Under the pieces are notes generated by a model. That model saw nothing but the letters and a program-made list of their open reading frames with translations. It made no database searches and was not told the DNA's origin. A DNA stretch of 64,000 bases. It comes from Gammaproteobacteria bacterium (GTDB lineage: Bacteria; Pseudomonadota; Gammaproteobacteria; JAIEPX01). The stretch's first letter is position 1; every line of letters starts with the position of its first letter. Of the stretch, positions 26,198-35,800 are shown piece by piece. The DNA lies in NCBI GenBank assembly GCA_019748175.1, contig JAIEPX010000008.1:124001-188000 (forward strand), written 5' to 3'. Position numbers and translations under genes: made by a program.

Positions 26198-27555
26198 CAC
26201 TAGAGAAAAGAATAATGCAAACGCAATACAATTTTAGTGTGGCTCTAGATTTGCCTTCTAAAGAAAGTCCTTCTGTTATTGGGCAAGTCCTTTTATTGTT
26301 AGGTGTAATTTTTTTACCATTCGGTGCTGGTTTTACCAATACTATTTTACTTGCTGCAGCGGGGGTTGTGTTATTGTCCGGTCATTGGCGAGAAAAATTA
26401 ACATTATTATCTCATCATAAGACTACCTATTGGGTTTTATTATTCGGAATTCTTATTTTCGCGGGCGTATTTTACAGTGGCGGAATATCTAAAAATTCAT
26501 GGGAAGGTTTGAGTAAATACGATAAAATACTTTACTTTTTCGCTTTTTTGCCATTGCTCGCAGGGGCAGTTTACCGTCGGCTCTTAATCAATGCGTTTGT
26601 CATCAGTGTAGTACTTTCTGTGATTTTGGGCAGTGATATTAATCCTATTGATAGTAGTTTTCTTATTGGTTTTACAACGTTTATTTTGTTAAGAAGAGTA
26701 ATCGATAGTAGGAGATGGCGTTGGCTTAATAGTGCATTATTTATTTTCTTGAGCATTTTTCTATTATTTTACAATATTGAGCGCACAGGATATTTAATTT
26801 TCTTTGGAGGTCTTGGGGTCGTTTTTTGGCAAGTTTTTCGATGGCGAGGATTGCTGTTAGGTGTGACTTTGATTATCAGTTTAATGGTTAGTTTATTCTG
26901 GGTCAGTCCCGTGTTTCAAGACCGCATTAAACTCGGATATTCGGAGTCGGTGTCTTATTTATCTGAAAAGGCCAAGATGGAACGATCAATTGCTGAATAC
27001 CTAGGGTTGATTTCTCTCCATGATTCAGGAATATCCGAAGAAAAAAACCCATCATTATATGATGTTTATAAAGGAAAAACAGGATTATTAGCCCAGAAAA
27101 ATTGGCTATTAAATCCACATGCACATTTTCGTCATTCTTCTATAGGGTTACGTCTTGGATTTGCGCAATACTCATGGCAAGAAATAAAAAAGCATCTGTG
27201 GCTTGGAAATGGAACAGGAAGTTTTAAAGACGTCTATTTGGCTGGTGGTGGACCAAAAATTGACGTTGCTCCATTGGGGCATCCGCATAATGAATATGTT
27301 TTAGTCTGGTTTCAATGGGGTATTATTGGGTTAATCGTTTTTTTAATGTGGCAATTGACTCTATTGAAAGAATCATTTCAGTTGCCGAAAAAAGAACAGG
27401 CATTATTACAAGGTTTGTTAGTCTGTTTTGTGTTGTTAGGTTTTTGTAACGCTTCTCTTTATGTTAATCCTTCAGGCGATGTTTTTGTTATCATGTCGGC
27501 AATATTATTGTCTTCAAAAAATAGTGATCGAGGAAGATTATGCGAATTGCAATAA
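26194..27555 (+). CDS. waaL: O-antigen ligase/polymerase-like membrane protein
   Basis: 453 residues with about eleven to twelve predicted membrane helices and one large periplasmic loop at about 265-345 that contains the GNGTGSF and GHPHNEYVLVWFQWG segments typical of the Wzy_C/WaaL superfamily (the essential His and Arg regions lie in this loop). WaaL joins the undecaprenyl-linked O-chain to lipid A-core at the periplasmic side. A WaaL role rather than Wzy polymerase is inferred from the core-operon context. The start could be 26194 or ATG 26215; neither has a strong ribosome binding site. Confidence 0.8.
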   Translation: MTLEKRIMQTQYNFSVALDLPSKESPSVIGQVLLLLGVIFLPFGAGFTNTILLAAAGVVLLSGHWREKLTLLSHHKTTYWVLLFGILIFAGVFYSGGISKNSWEGLSKYDKILYFFAFLPLLAGAVYRRLLINAFVISVVLSVILGSDINPIDSSFLIGFTTFILLRRVIDSRRWRWLNSALFIFLSIFLLFYNIERTGYLIFFGGLGVVFWQVFRWRGLLLGVTLIISLMVSLFWVSPVFQDRIKLGYSESVSYLSEKAKMERSIAEYLGLISLHDSGISEEKNPSLYDVYKGKTGLLAQKNWLLNPHAHFRHSSIGLRLGFAQYSWQEIKKHLWLGNGTGSFKDVYLAGGGPKIDVAPLGHPHNEYVLVWFQWGIIGLIVFLMWQLTLLKESFQLPKKEQALLQGLLVCFVLLGFCNASLYVNPSGDVFVIMSAILLSSKNSDRGRLCELQ

Positions 27556-28616
27556 TACACCATCAATATCAACGTAAAGGCGGTATGGAACGTTACTTAT
27601 TTGATTTGCTCGAAGGCTTTTCACAGAAAAATGATCGCACTACAGTGCTTGTGTATAAGCAAGATAAGTCAATATTGCCTTTTGAAAATTCAGAAGTAAT
27701 AAAATACTCTCTTAATTGGTTGCCTCGAGTGTTGAGAAAGTATTTTTTTGCTTATCGTTTATCAAGGGGATACAGTCGCGATTCCTATGATTTCACGATC
27801 AGTTTGATGAGATCAATGAGCCAAGATTTGATTGTCTGTGGAGGAACACACTGCGGATTTTTGGCTCATACCGATAAAAAACCCAGCATTTGGGACCGAT
27901 GTGAAATTTATGCAGAACAAAAAAGTTTTATGATCTCAAAAGGCATTATTGCGCATTCACGTATGGTTGCTGATGAAATTCAGCGCTATTACGCAATAGA
28001 GCCCGAAAAAATTCATTGCATCTTGCCCCCGATTAACACCCAGCAGTTTCACAGCGGCATTCGAAAGTCTCGTGAAATTCTTCGTCAAAAATGGGATATT
28101 CAGTCGGATAAAATGACTTTATTATTTCCATCGACTGGACATAAACGCAAAGGCATAGAGCCGTTGTTAAAAGCGCTAGAATTGCTTCCTCAAGATCGCT
28201 ATGAACTTCTAATTGCCGGCGATAAAATAACCAAAACTAAACTGCCCAGTAATGTGCGATGTTTAGGTTTTGTTACTGATATGGCAGAACTTTATGCGGC
28301 TGTTGATGTCACAATTTTGCCTTCTTACTATGAGCCGTTCGGTTTGGTTGTGCCCGAATCATTGGCCTGTGGTACTCCGGTCATTGTGTCGCCATTTGTT
28401 GGAGCTAAAGATTTACTGAACGATTCTTATGGCATTGTGATGCCGTCAGTGAGTGTTCAGGCAATCAAGCAGGCCATAGAGCGTGCTTCTCAACAGCAAT
28501 TTGATATCCCAGAAAACTTCTCACAAAAACATGATTTGACAATTGAAGCTCATATCAAAAAGATCAAGGATATAATGCCGTTACGGGTATCATTACATTC
28601 GACCGCCTTTGAATAA
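27540..28616 (+). CDS. family-4 glycosyltransferase, WaaG-like
   Basis: 358 residues with the GT-B/GT4 layout. The start RIAIIHHQYQRKGGMERYLFDL has the glycine-rich acceptor loop of WaaG-type LPS glucosyltransferases. The C-terminal domain has FPSTGHKRKGIEPLLKALEL and the EX7E-like donor site YEPFGLVVPESLACGTPVI (E in YEPFG and PESLA). It probably adds the first outer-core hexose to heptose II. GAGG lies six bases before the ATG, within the end of the preceding gene (16-base overlap). Last gene of the operon. Confidence 0.88.
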   Translation: MRIAIIHHQYQRKGGMERYLFDLLEGFSQKNDRTTVLVYKQDKSILPFENSEVIKYSLNWLPRVLRKYFFAYRLSRGYSRDSYDFTISLMRSMSQDLIVCGGTHCGFLAHTDKKPSIWDRCEIYAEQKSFMISKGIIAHSRMVADEIQRYYAIEPEKIHCILPPINTQQFHSGIRKSREILRQKWDIQSDKMTLLFPSTGHKRKGIEPLLKALELLPQDRYELLIAGDKITKTKLPSNVRCLGFVTDMAELYAAVDVTILPSYYEPFGLVVPESLACGTPVIVSPFVGAKDLLNDSYGIVMPSVSVQAIKQAIERASQQQFDIPENFSQKHDLTIEAHIKKIKDIMPLRVSLHSTAFE

Positions 28617-28748
28617 GGTCATGATTGGACCATTGTGAATACCCGTTTGAGTGTCCTGAGATGATAGTATTATGCCTATCCCCAGAGCCACTTTCTTCAG
28701 TATTTGAGTACCTAAATAACGTTTAAATTCTGTTTTCATCCTCAACCT

Positions 28749-28771
28749 ACTCCCGCTAGAAAGTCGGGAGT
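28749..28771. repeat. stem-loop at the island's left border
   Basis: ACTCCCG (28749-28755) pairs with CGGGAGT (28765-28771), followed by TCTCAAG. This short GC-rich hairpin in an AT-rich spacer looks like the end hairpin of IS200/IS605-type elements, but no transposase remains. Minus-strand ORF of 48 codons (28593-28739) starts next to it and is doubtful. Confidence 0.4.
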
Positions 28772-28912
28772 TCTCAAGACTTTAAGGCCCTTTAAAGGTG
28801 TGCTTTAATCATGTGTATGGGTATAATGATCCTACCGCGTTTTCAGGCGCTACTAAACGTCTCTGACTGTGCGGTATTAAATATGCTTGAACGCACAAAA
28901 AGGGATTTTTTT

Positions 28913-31627
28913 ATGAAAAGTAAACTACCGATTCAGTTAGTGCTTATTTCTACACGTGATGAAAAATTTAAATTACTAGAAAACCCTTCTGAAAAGATAC
29001 TTTCTCAATATAAAGTCTGCCTAATTTTGCCACTCTGCGATGACCGTGAACAAGCCTATTGGAAATCTCTGAAACACCTTCTTTACAACTGTGCTTGGTA
29101 TTCAGAAGAAGCAAAGTACTATCGCACTGCTCTTTGTCTAATGAAAAATAGCCGTTATCGAAATAGTAGTCAACGTGATGAATATCTTCGTGAATTATCA
29201 GCTTACGAAGAAAAAATTGGGAAATTGTTGCATTTTCCAGAAGATTATTCTTCCGATTCAGATTCGGAATTAAAGGAATCAAATGAAAAATTTAGCGATG
29301 CACATGATAATGATCGAATTAAGTTTTATCGAAAGAAATGCATCAAAGATCTAAAAATATTTTTAGAAAAAGAAACAATGAACACGGGCATGGTATTTGG
29401 TAGCGAAAATTCTACACGCGATCGAGATATTTTAGAAAAAGCAACAAAAAAGTTTCTAAGATCTCATGATCCATCAGGTTTAAAGGCAAAGTTAAAACGT
29501 GATGATCAAAGCATAGGCACAATCAAGGCGATTAAAAAGAAAGAAAATGGTTATCAATACAAAACAAACTCACAAGAAAGTGATGAAGAATGGCTCGATA
29601 CAGACGCAGAAATCGTTGTTCCCCTCATTCGTGGTATAGGGTACTTCACTGACCGCTGGGCGCGTTTAGCCAAGAAAAATCATCGAACGATAAATTTCGT
29701 CGGGAAAAAATTGCACTCTTCAGCCGCTGAACATTCTGTCAATGAGAATTTTTATTTAAACTTAGACAAAGATAAGTGGCTTGATGATGAATATCAATCT
29801 GACTTGCATAGAAATGCAAAAACATTAAAAACAACGGCGACTGATCTTAAATTTTCACCAGATTGGATCGCTATCAAATATAATAGTGAATATCGACTAT
29901 TCCCGAATTGGCTTTTATTTCTCCAACATCTTTATACCAATGGAATCGAACGCTATAAGTTATTGTTGGAGTGGTTAAGAAAAAATGATCCTAAATGGCA
30001 TCTCTATCTGCCCAATGCTCATAATTTCCTCGTGTCTTTCAGCGAGCTTCCTTTGCATGCTCTGCGTTATACAACTGATTGGAAAACTATTTACGGTAGT
30101 TACGCACTGCACCCACGGTGGGATGAAACCGGCAGAGCTGAAAAACTCTGTGTTGGTATGATATATGCGGCATTGAGTCCTATCGATGATTTTCTAAACC
30201 TAGACAGTCCAAATTTCGTGAGATATCTTGAAAAAGAAGGTGAAATTGCACCTTCAGGTGTCATTGCACCTGAACTCGAAGTTTCATTTTTGTCATTTTA
30301 TCCGGCAGATCGAATTGTGATTCAGCGAAAAATGAAATTTCCTTCGTTTCATCGTCCTTATCACGTTGAATATGGAAGAAAATATGGTTTCAGTCCAGAG
30401 CAATATCAGTTATTTAAAAAAGCGATTATAAAAACACATTCTCTTCCCGCTCAAAGAGTATGGGTTGAAAAATATCTACGGGATTGGTTGATTCTATACC
30501 ATTCAATTACCATTATGGCGGAATTATACGCAAAAGCGGATAAAAAGACGATTCTGTATATGAATGATGAAGGTGGTCTTACAACTTCATTTCCTAAAAG
30601 AGAACAAGGTGTAAGAGATCAATTAGGTAAACAAGCCAGCAATAACCTTGCACAACAAATTTTCGCTCAAAACAAAGGGGTTGATTTTGGAACAGTCGCA
30701 TGTAATTACGCGACACCCGTGCAAATTAGAGTCATACACCAATCAGATATAGGTGCGGTATCTCCAACTGTCGTTCACAGCGATCAATTTATTTTAAACT
30801 CACGTCGAAGAAGAGTCTCATTAGGGGGCAGCGAACCCCCATTACGAACACAGGGAGGGTCGCCGTTTAGAGACGCTACCCCTATTTTTCGGAGGCATGA
30901 CAGTGAACCACTCTTACGAAGAGCAGGTCATTCATTTTCTCAATTTTGGAGAAAGGCATCCTTCAAGCAGATAAAAATTCCGGTCATAGGATTAGCTAGG
31001 ACTGGAACTTTTTACGATATTAATGTTCCTAGTGATGGAACTTGTATGTTCTATGCCATCGCATTGGATTATTTATTGTCCATTATTAATAATCCAGAAC
31101 AATTTTTACAACGCTATAAAAAATTATTCGGTGATGGGTTTGACGCACTAATGGATGAGATCAAAGAGGATGTTCTTAATTTCAAACATGGAATTGAGGA
31201 TACTCGTTTTGAACAATTGGTATATTCCGTCATGAGAGTTCGGGTTGTCGAGTACATGAAGGAAAACGCTCACATTTACGCCAATGGCATCGATGACTTT
31301 CAGCTGTATTTAAAAAACATGTCCGAAAGAAGTATGTATGCTGGAAATCTAGAAACTCATGCTATCAGTGCTTTTTTAGGGCAGAGAATCGACGTTTATC
31401 ATGTGGTGAAAGGGCAAATTAAATTGTTGGAAGAGCCAGCTGATACTAGTGTGTCGCAAACTCCTCTTTGTATCTTATATACAATGAGTGATAAGGCTTC
31501 TAATGTCAATAATCACTATCACGCCCTCATTGAAAAGGAAATTCTCGACCGTTCCTTATTACAAGAGGAAGAGCCTCCCGAAGATATAGATTCGATCTCA
31601 AAAGATCTCAGCCTGCTATTTATGTAA
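28913..31627 (+). CDS. large protein with C-terminal OTU-type cysteine protease domain
   Basis: 904 residues from the ATG at 28913, which has AAGGGA seven bases upstream; an in-frame ATG at 28811 lacks a well-spaced site. The C-terminal OTU domain (about 690-885) shows the Cys box PSDGTCMFYAI (Cys711), an AGNLETHAISAFLGQRIDVYH region and the His box NNHYHALI (His868), the arrangement of eukaryotic-type OTU deubiquitinases. The first 650 residues are not recognised. They include an acidic linker (SSDSDSELKESNEK) and a conserved-looking globular part around 370-540 with HALRYTTDW and APELEVSFLSFYP. No signal peptide. It opens the accessory island directly after the LPS operon. A translocated deubiquitinase is inferred. 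Confidence 0.8.
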   Translation: MKSKLPIQLVLISTRDEKFKLLENPSEKILSQYKVCLILPLCDDREQAYWKSLKHLLYNCAWYSEEAKYYRTALCLMKNSRYRNSSQRDEYLRELSAYEEKIGKLLHFPEDYSSDSDSELKESNEKFSDAHDNDRIKFYRKKCIKDLKIFLEKETMNTGMVFGSENSTRDRDILEKATKKFLRSHDPSGLKAKLKRDDQSIGTIKAIKKKENGYQYKTNSQESDEEWLDTDAEIVVPLIRGIGYFTDRWARLAKKNHRTINFVGKKLHSSAAEHSVNENFYLNLDKDKWLDDEYQSDLHRNAKTLKTTATDLKFSPDWIAIKYNSEYRLFPNWLLFLQHLYTNGIERYKLLLEWLRKNDPKWHLYLPNAHNFLVSFSELPLHALRYTTDWKTIYGSYALHPRWDETGRAEKLCVGMIYAALSPIDDFLNLDSPNFVRYLEKEGEIAPSGVIAPELEVSFLSFYPADRIVIQRKMKFPSFHRPYHVEYGRKYGFSPEQYQLFKKAIIKTHSLPAQRVWVEKYLRDWLILYHSITIMAELYAKADKKTILYMNDEGGLTTSFPKREQGVRDQLGKQASNNLAQQIFAQNKGVDFGTVACNYATPVQIRVIHQSDIGAVSPTVVHSDQFILNSRRRRVSLGGSEPPLRTQGGSPFRDATPIFRRHDSEPLLRRAGHSFSQFWRKASFKQIKIPVIGLARTGTFYDINVPSDGTCMFYAIALDYLLSIINNPEQFLQRYKKLFGDGFDALMDEIKEDVLNFKHGIEDTRFEQLVYSVMRVRVVEYMKENAHIYANGIDDFQLYLKNMSERSMYAGNLETHAISAFLGQRIDVYHVVKGQIKLLEEPADTSVSQTPLCILYTMSDKASNVNNHYHALIEKEILDRSLLQEEEPPEDIDSISKDLSLLFM

Positions 31628-31779
31628 TGACTGATTAGCGGGAGAAAAATCTCCAATTGATGATTTCAGAGTTAATGTCTCTCATTGGGTATTTAAAGCC
31701 CTTTAATTACATAAATATGGGCCTTGCAATCGTTAAAATGCCGAGTAGAAAATAATGGTAAGTAAGCACCACAAAGAAA

Positions 31780-32478
31780 TCAAGGACGTAATGTCCGTTG
31801 GCTAACATCAGGTTTTTTGATCGATCGATACTTGCTAACAAGATAATAGAGTAGCGCAGTTTTACGACGACATAATTGTGCGCTTTTAACATAACGGCGT
31901 AAAAAATTGTTTTTACCAAAAATGCGATAGATTTCTTGATCTTCATTTTTTGAAAATAATTGAGCAATGTTTTTGGCGCGATATTTAAAGTTGAGGCCGC
32001 AGGGGAGTCGTCGACATTTTACTGAGGAAATGTCGATGAGTGCAAATTCGTTGTTGTGTACAATAATATTATCAAGATGAAAATCACGGAAATAAATACC
32101 AAGCTCGTGCAATTTGGCTAGAAATTCCGGTGTTTTTTCTAAATAGCTGAAATTATTTTCTTGTGCATAGGTAAACAGACTTTTTCCATTTAAGTAGTCA
32201 TAGACTAAAATATCACATCCAAAAGTAGGATAAAAATAACGTCCCCTTATTGTTGGTACGCAAATTCCGCGTTGATGAAGTAATTTTGCATTGTTGATAA
32301 ATCGTTCCGCGTAGGGCCAAATTCGTGATGAAGAAAACCAAGGGCGTCGATAGATATGTTTGATGATACGCTGATCTGATGTTAGAAGAATAGCAGGTTT
32401 TCCACGGCGCAATTTAAGAATCTGCGCATCGCCCACTAACTGAATATAAGCAGTATCTGTGAGTCGTTGAACTGACAC
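31780..32478 (-). CDS. LPS kinase-like protein (InaA/WaaP/KdkA family)
   Basis: 232 residues with a small protein-kinase-like fold. The catalytic loop is LHELGIYFRDFHLDNIIV (D and N present), followed by FALIDISSV as the metal-binding strand. The N-terminal lysine region is QRIIKHIYRR. Such proteins phosphorylate Kdo or heptose of the LPS core, or are uncharacterised InaA-type kinases. Start is GTG at 32478 with AAGGAG five bases before. It is the only minus-strand gene in the island and lies between the OTU gene and the giant-gene array, which suggests that it is a leftover of the LPS locus into which the island was inserted. Confidence 0.8.
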   Translation of the reverse strand: MSVQRLTDTAYIQLVGDAQILKLRRGKPAILLTSDQRIIKHIYRRPWFSSSRIWPYAERFINNAKLLHQRGICVPTIRGRYFYPTFGCDILVYDYLNGKSLFTYAQENNFSYLEKTPEFLAKLHELGIYFRDFHLDNIIVHNNEFALIDISSVKCRRLPCGLNFKYRAKNIAQLFSKNEDQEIYRIFGKNNFLRRYVKSAQLCRRKTALLYYLVSKYRSIKKPDVSQRTLRP

Positions 32479-32868
32479 GATTACTCCTTCGCTAGCGCGC
32501 CTGATATTGTTTACGAAAAGCGGTAGGGTACGATTTTTTAGAACTAAAGTCTATATCATCAATCAACTAATAGTTGTAGCAAAATTAGATATTTGCATAT
32601 CAAATATTTGCTTTTTTAATTAAAAAAGACATTGAGCAAATTTTCGTTCGTCTAATAGTGTTGACCCGACTTTTAGCTTAAAAATTATAGTTTTATTTGG
32701 TGTTAACATTTGTAATGATTGTAAGTTTACATTCTCCAAGGAATCGGTTATGGTGGTACTATTAGTAGATACACCGTTGAGCGCTTGTGTTAATTATTAT
32801 AATAAATGGTTATATTACTTATTTACCTATTAAGTTAAGAGGTGATAACAATTTTTTAGGGGATAATT
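32479..32868. promoter_or_regulatory. AT-rich divergent intergenic region with promoter for the giant-gene array
   Basis: 390 bases between divergent genes. It contains a perfect 18-base palindrome CTTTTTTAATTAAAAAAG (32611-32628), two ATATTTGC direct repeats just before it, and a promoter-like TTGAGC (32777-32782) with TATAAT (32798-32803), spacing only 15. A second candidate is TTGACC near 32663 with TATAGT at a 19-base distance. AGGGGAT precedes the ATG at 32869. No gene is seen. Confidence 0.5.
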
Positions 32869-35800
32869 ATGGATGAACGATATCTTCTAGCTGATTTCCC
32901 TGTCAACGATATTATTGATGGATTAAAGATAACAAGAGATCTAGAAGATGTAGAAGAAAAACTAAGAATATACTCAAAGGGTTTCCGCGATTTAGGTGAT
33001 TGGTATGTTAAAGAGTCTGATTTCTTTAATGCTGAGACTTTAAGAAAACATCGAATGAGACTGAAAGCCGTTTGCTTATATAATTTAGCTTTAGCTAGTG
33101 GTGGCAATCAAAGCAGAATAATCGAGAAAATAAAAAATATAGAAGAGTCGGTGATCCAAACTATAAATGGTAAGTTTCATATTCAATCAACTGATGAATA
33201 TTATCAAGAGATTCTCTATTACAAGACAAAACTTAAAAAAATTCGAGCTAAAGCTGAAGAGAAACTTGCTTCAATTGATATTGCATCAATCGATGTTAAG
33301 TATGTTTATCAAGACATTGCCATTAGTTTGAAAAAATTGGTCAAGAAAATAATCGAAAAATGTTTTGAGATGATGCCTCCACCTAAAGATTGTCAATATT
33401 CAATAATTGTTTTAGGTTCTCTTGCGCGCGAAGAAGCGACGCCATATTCTGATCTTGAATGGTCAATATTGATTGGTGAGGACAATGACCAACATAAAGA
33501 GTATTTTCGTCGATTAACAGAAGTAGTTTGGATCAAGATATTAAATTTACAAGAAACCACTCCAAGGATTATGGATATTAAAGAGTTGGATTGGTTTTTT
33601 GAATCAGTGAGCCCATGTAAGAAAGGGTTTTCGTTCGATGGTCAAATGTTAAGTGGTTGTCATACACCATTAGGTAATCGCCACCATGATGTCACAAAAG
33701 AACAACAATACGAACTGATTGGTACTCCTAAAAAACTTGCACAGTTTCAATTCCCTGAATGGGAAAATAAACGCGGATTTTGTACTGTATTGTCATCTGT
33801 GGCATCTATATGTAGTAATGAAGATGGTCATTTATTGGAAAAATATCTGCGTAAAATGCGAAGGATATGGTCGAGTCAAAACCAGTCAAATTTGGTGGGC
33901 ACTGCAAAAACTCAAAATCTGGTTAGTCTCTTACCAATACCTAATTTGATTCAAACGCGCTCTTTAAAATATTTGTCAGAAAGTCTTGAAAGATTCAAAT
34001 TTAAAGGCGGACGTTTTGATGCGGAAACGCACTTTTTTGATGTTAAGTATCATTTATATCGACAGCCAACTATGTGGATCGACCATCTTGCTAGTTATTT
34101 TTCCATAGAATCAATAAACATCTGGGACAAAGTACAGGACATTTTTATAAAAAAATTTGCTAACGTTGATGGTGGAAATAATATCAATAAAATAGTGTCG
34201 AAAATACTAGCAATTCGATTGAAAACGTACTTAAATAAAGGTTATCGTGAAGATCATGTTATTATGATAGACCGAGATGCTCCAGAAAAGAATGAGAAAA
34301 TACTGGAAAAATATTTTTGTGTTAAGATCGAAGTATTATTCGGAATATTTACTGTTTTAATTCAATTACATTCTAAGTTATTAGAGTGTGTAGATCAGCC
34401 AAATGAAATGAAAAATATTTTGCTTAGCACTATTTATCCTGAGGCTGATAAACATTTGGTTTGTTATATATATGAAACTCTATGTAATTATCGAAAAGCA
34501 ATCGAAATAAATAAAGAGAATTTAGAGAATGCCACTGAAACTGAAAAGAGTGGCACTCTCTTTCCGTTGATGCATTATCAATTGGGTTTGTCTTATTCAG
34601 CTATCGGCGATTATATCAACGCACTACAAATGTTAAATCTATCATTAGGGCTATTTGCAAAATTGAAAACCTCTAAAGAAATTCAACTAACTTGTATAGA
34701 TATATGTTTTTCGATAGGGCGAATTTATCACCTTCAATTAAAACCCCAGGCGGCAATGAAAAAATTATTAGAAACAGTTTCCTTGTATAGTTTAGTTTTT
34801 GGACAAAACGCCGTCGAAGTTGAAAAACACTGGGGAAGAGTTGGAAAAACATTTGTTTCATTTAAATTGTATTCTGATGCAATAATACTCTTGCAGAAAT
34901 CAATTCAAAAACTTGAACACTCGTCCGAAGATGTTAGTATTTTCTTGGCAGAAATGTTTGTCTCTTTAGGTCGAGCTTATCGTTTTCTATCTAACTATAA
35001 AAATTCGATGATCGCCTACGAACGTGCGATGGAATTATATTCTATAAAATTCGGTAATAATTGTATTTATAATGGAATGATTAAAATAGAACTTGGAGAA
35101 TATTATTTTCAGAAGCGCGAATTTTGCAATGCCATAAGGGTTGTAGAAGAATCAAAATTGATTTTCATTGATGATGCTGGCGAATACAACTGGCGAGTAA
35201 CAAGCCCGATAGGTATGTTAGTAGCTATATATATCATGCAATCACATTATGCTTTGGCTATTAGGTTATTGCGGGAAATGAAAAACATTATTAAATTGAG
35301 TTTGAATCACAGTATTGATTATTACAAAGTTCGGCTGGAATTTTTAATAGATATTTACATTGATCAAGGTGAATATAGTAAAGCAAAAAGATGCTGTAAA
35401 AAAGTTAAACTGATTATACAAAATATACATCGCGATATATTTGGGCAGAAGATTGCTTTTATTGAAAATACATTAGGTAGGATCTATATTGAGTTAAAAA
35501 AATTTGAAAAAGCACGTCTTTGTGCAGCAAGAGCGATTGAAATATATCATTCTCTACAGGATATTGATAAGAATAAACCAAAGATATTATTTGAGTCGAA
35601 TCAAAATTATATTTTTTCATGCATCCGTGAAGGTAATTTGTATCTGCTTCAAGAAGAAATGGATTTTGAAAAGGCAAAAGCTTGCTATCAAAATACCAAA
35701 TTGCCACAAATGCCCGAAGATCCTGGGACACATCTTTTTTTGGTATCATGGTTTTATCAAAATAATAACTTAACAGCGGCAATAGAGCATTGTATAATAT

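Noticed and set aside
28811..28912. N-terminal extension of the OTU protein from ATG 28811
   Set aside because: No ribosome binding site at usable distance, whereas ATG 28913 has AAGGGA seven bases upstream.
31707..31967. 86-codon minus-strand frame beside the LPS-kinase-like gene
   Set aside because: It mostly overlaps the kinase-like gene in another frame and resembles nothing known.
32611..32628. Palindrome CTTTTTTAATTAAAAAAG as a specific operator (for example PmrA-like)
   Set aside because: It is simple A/T sequence in an AT-rich spacer and could arise by chance; no second copy or known consensus was matched.
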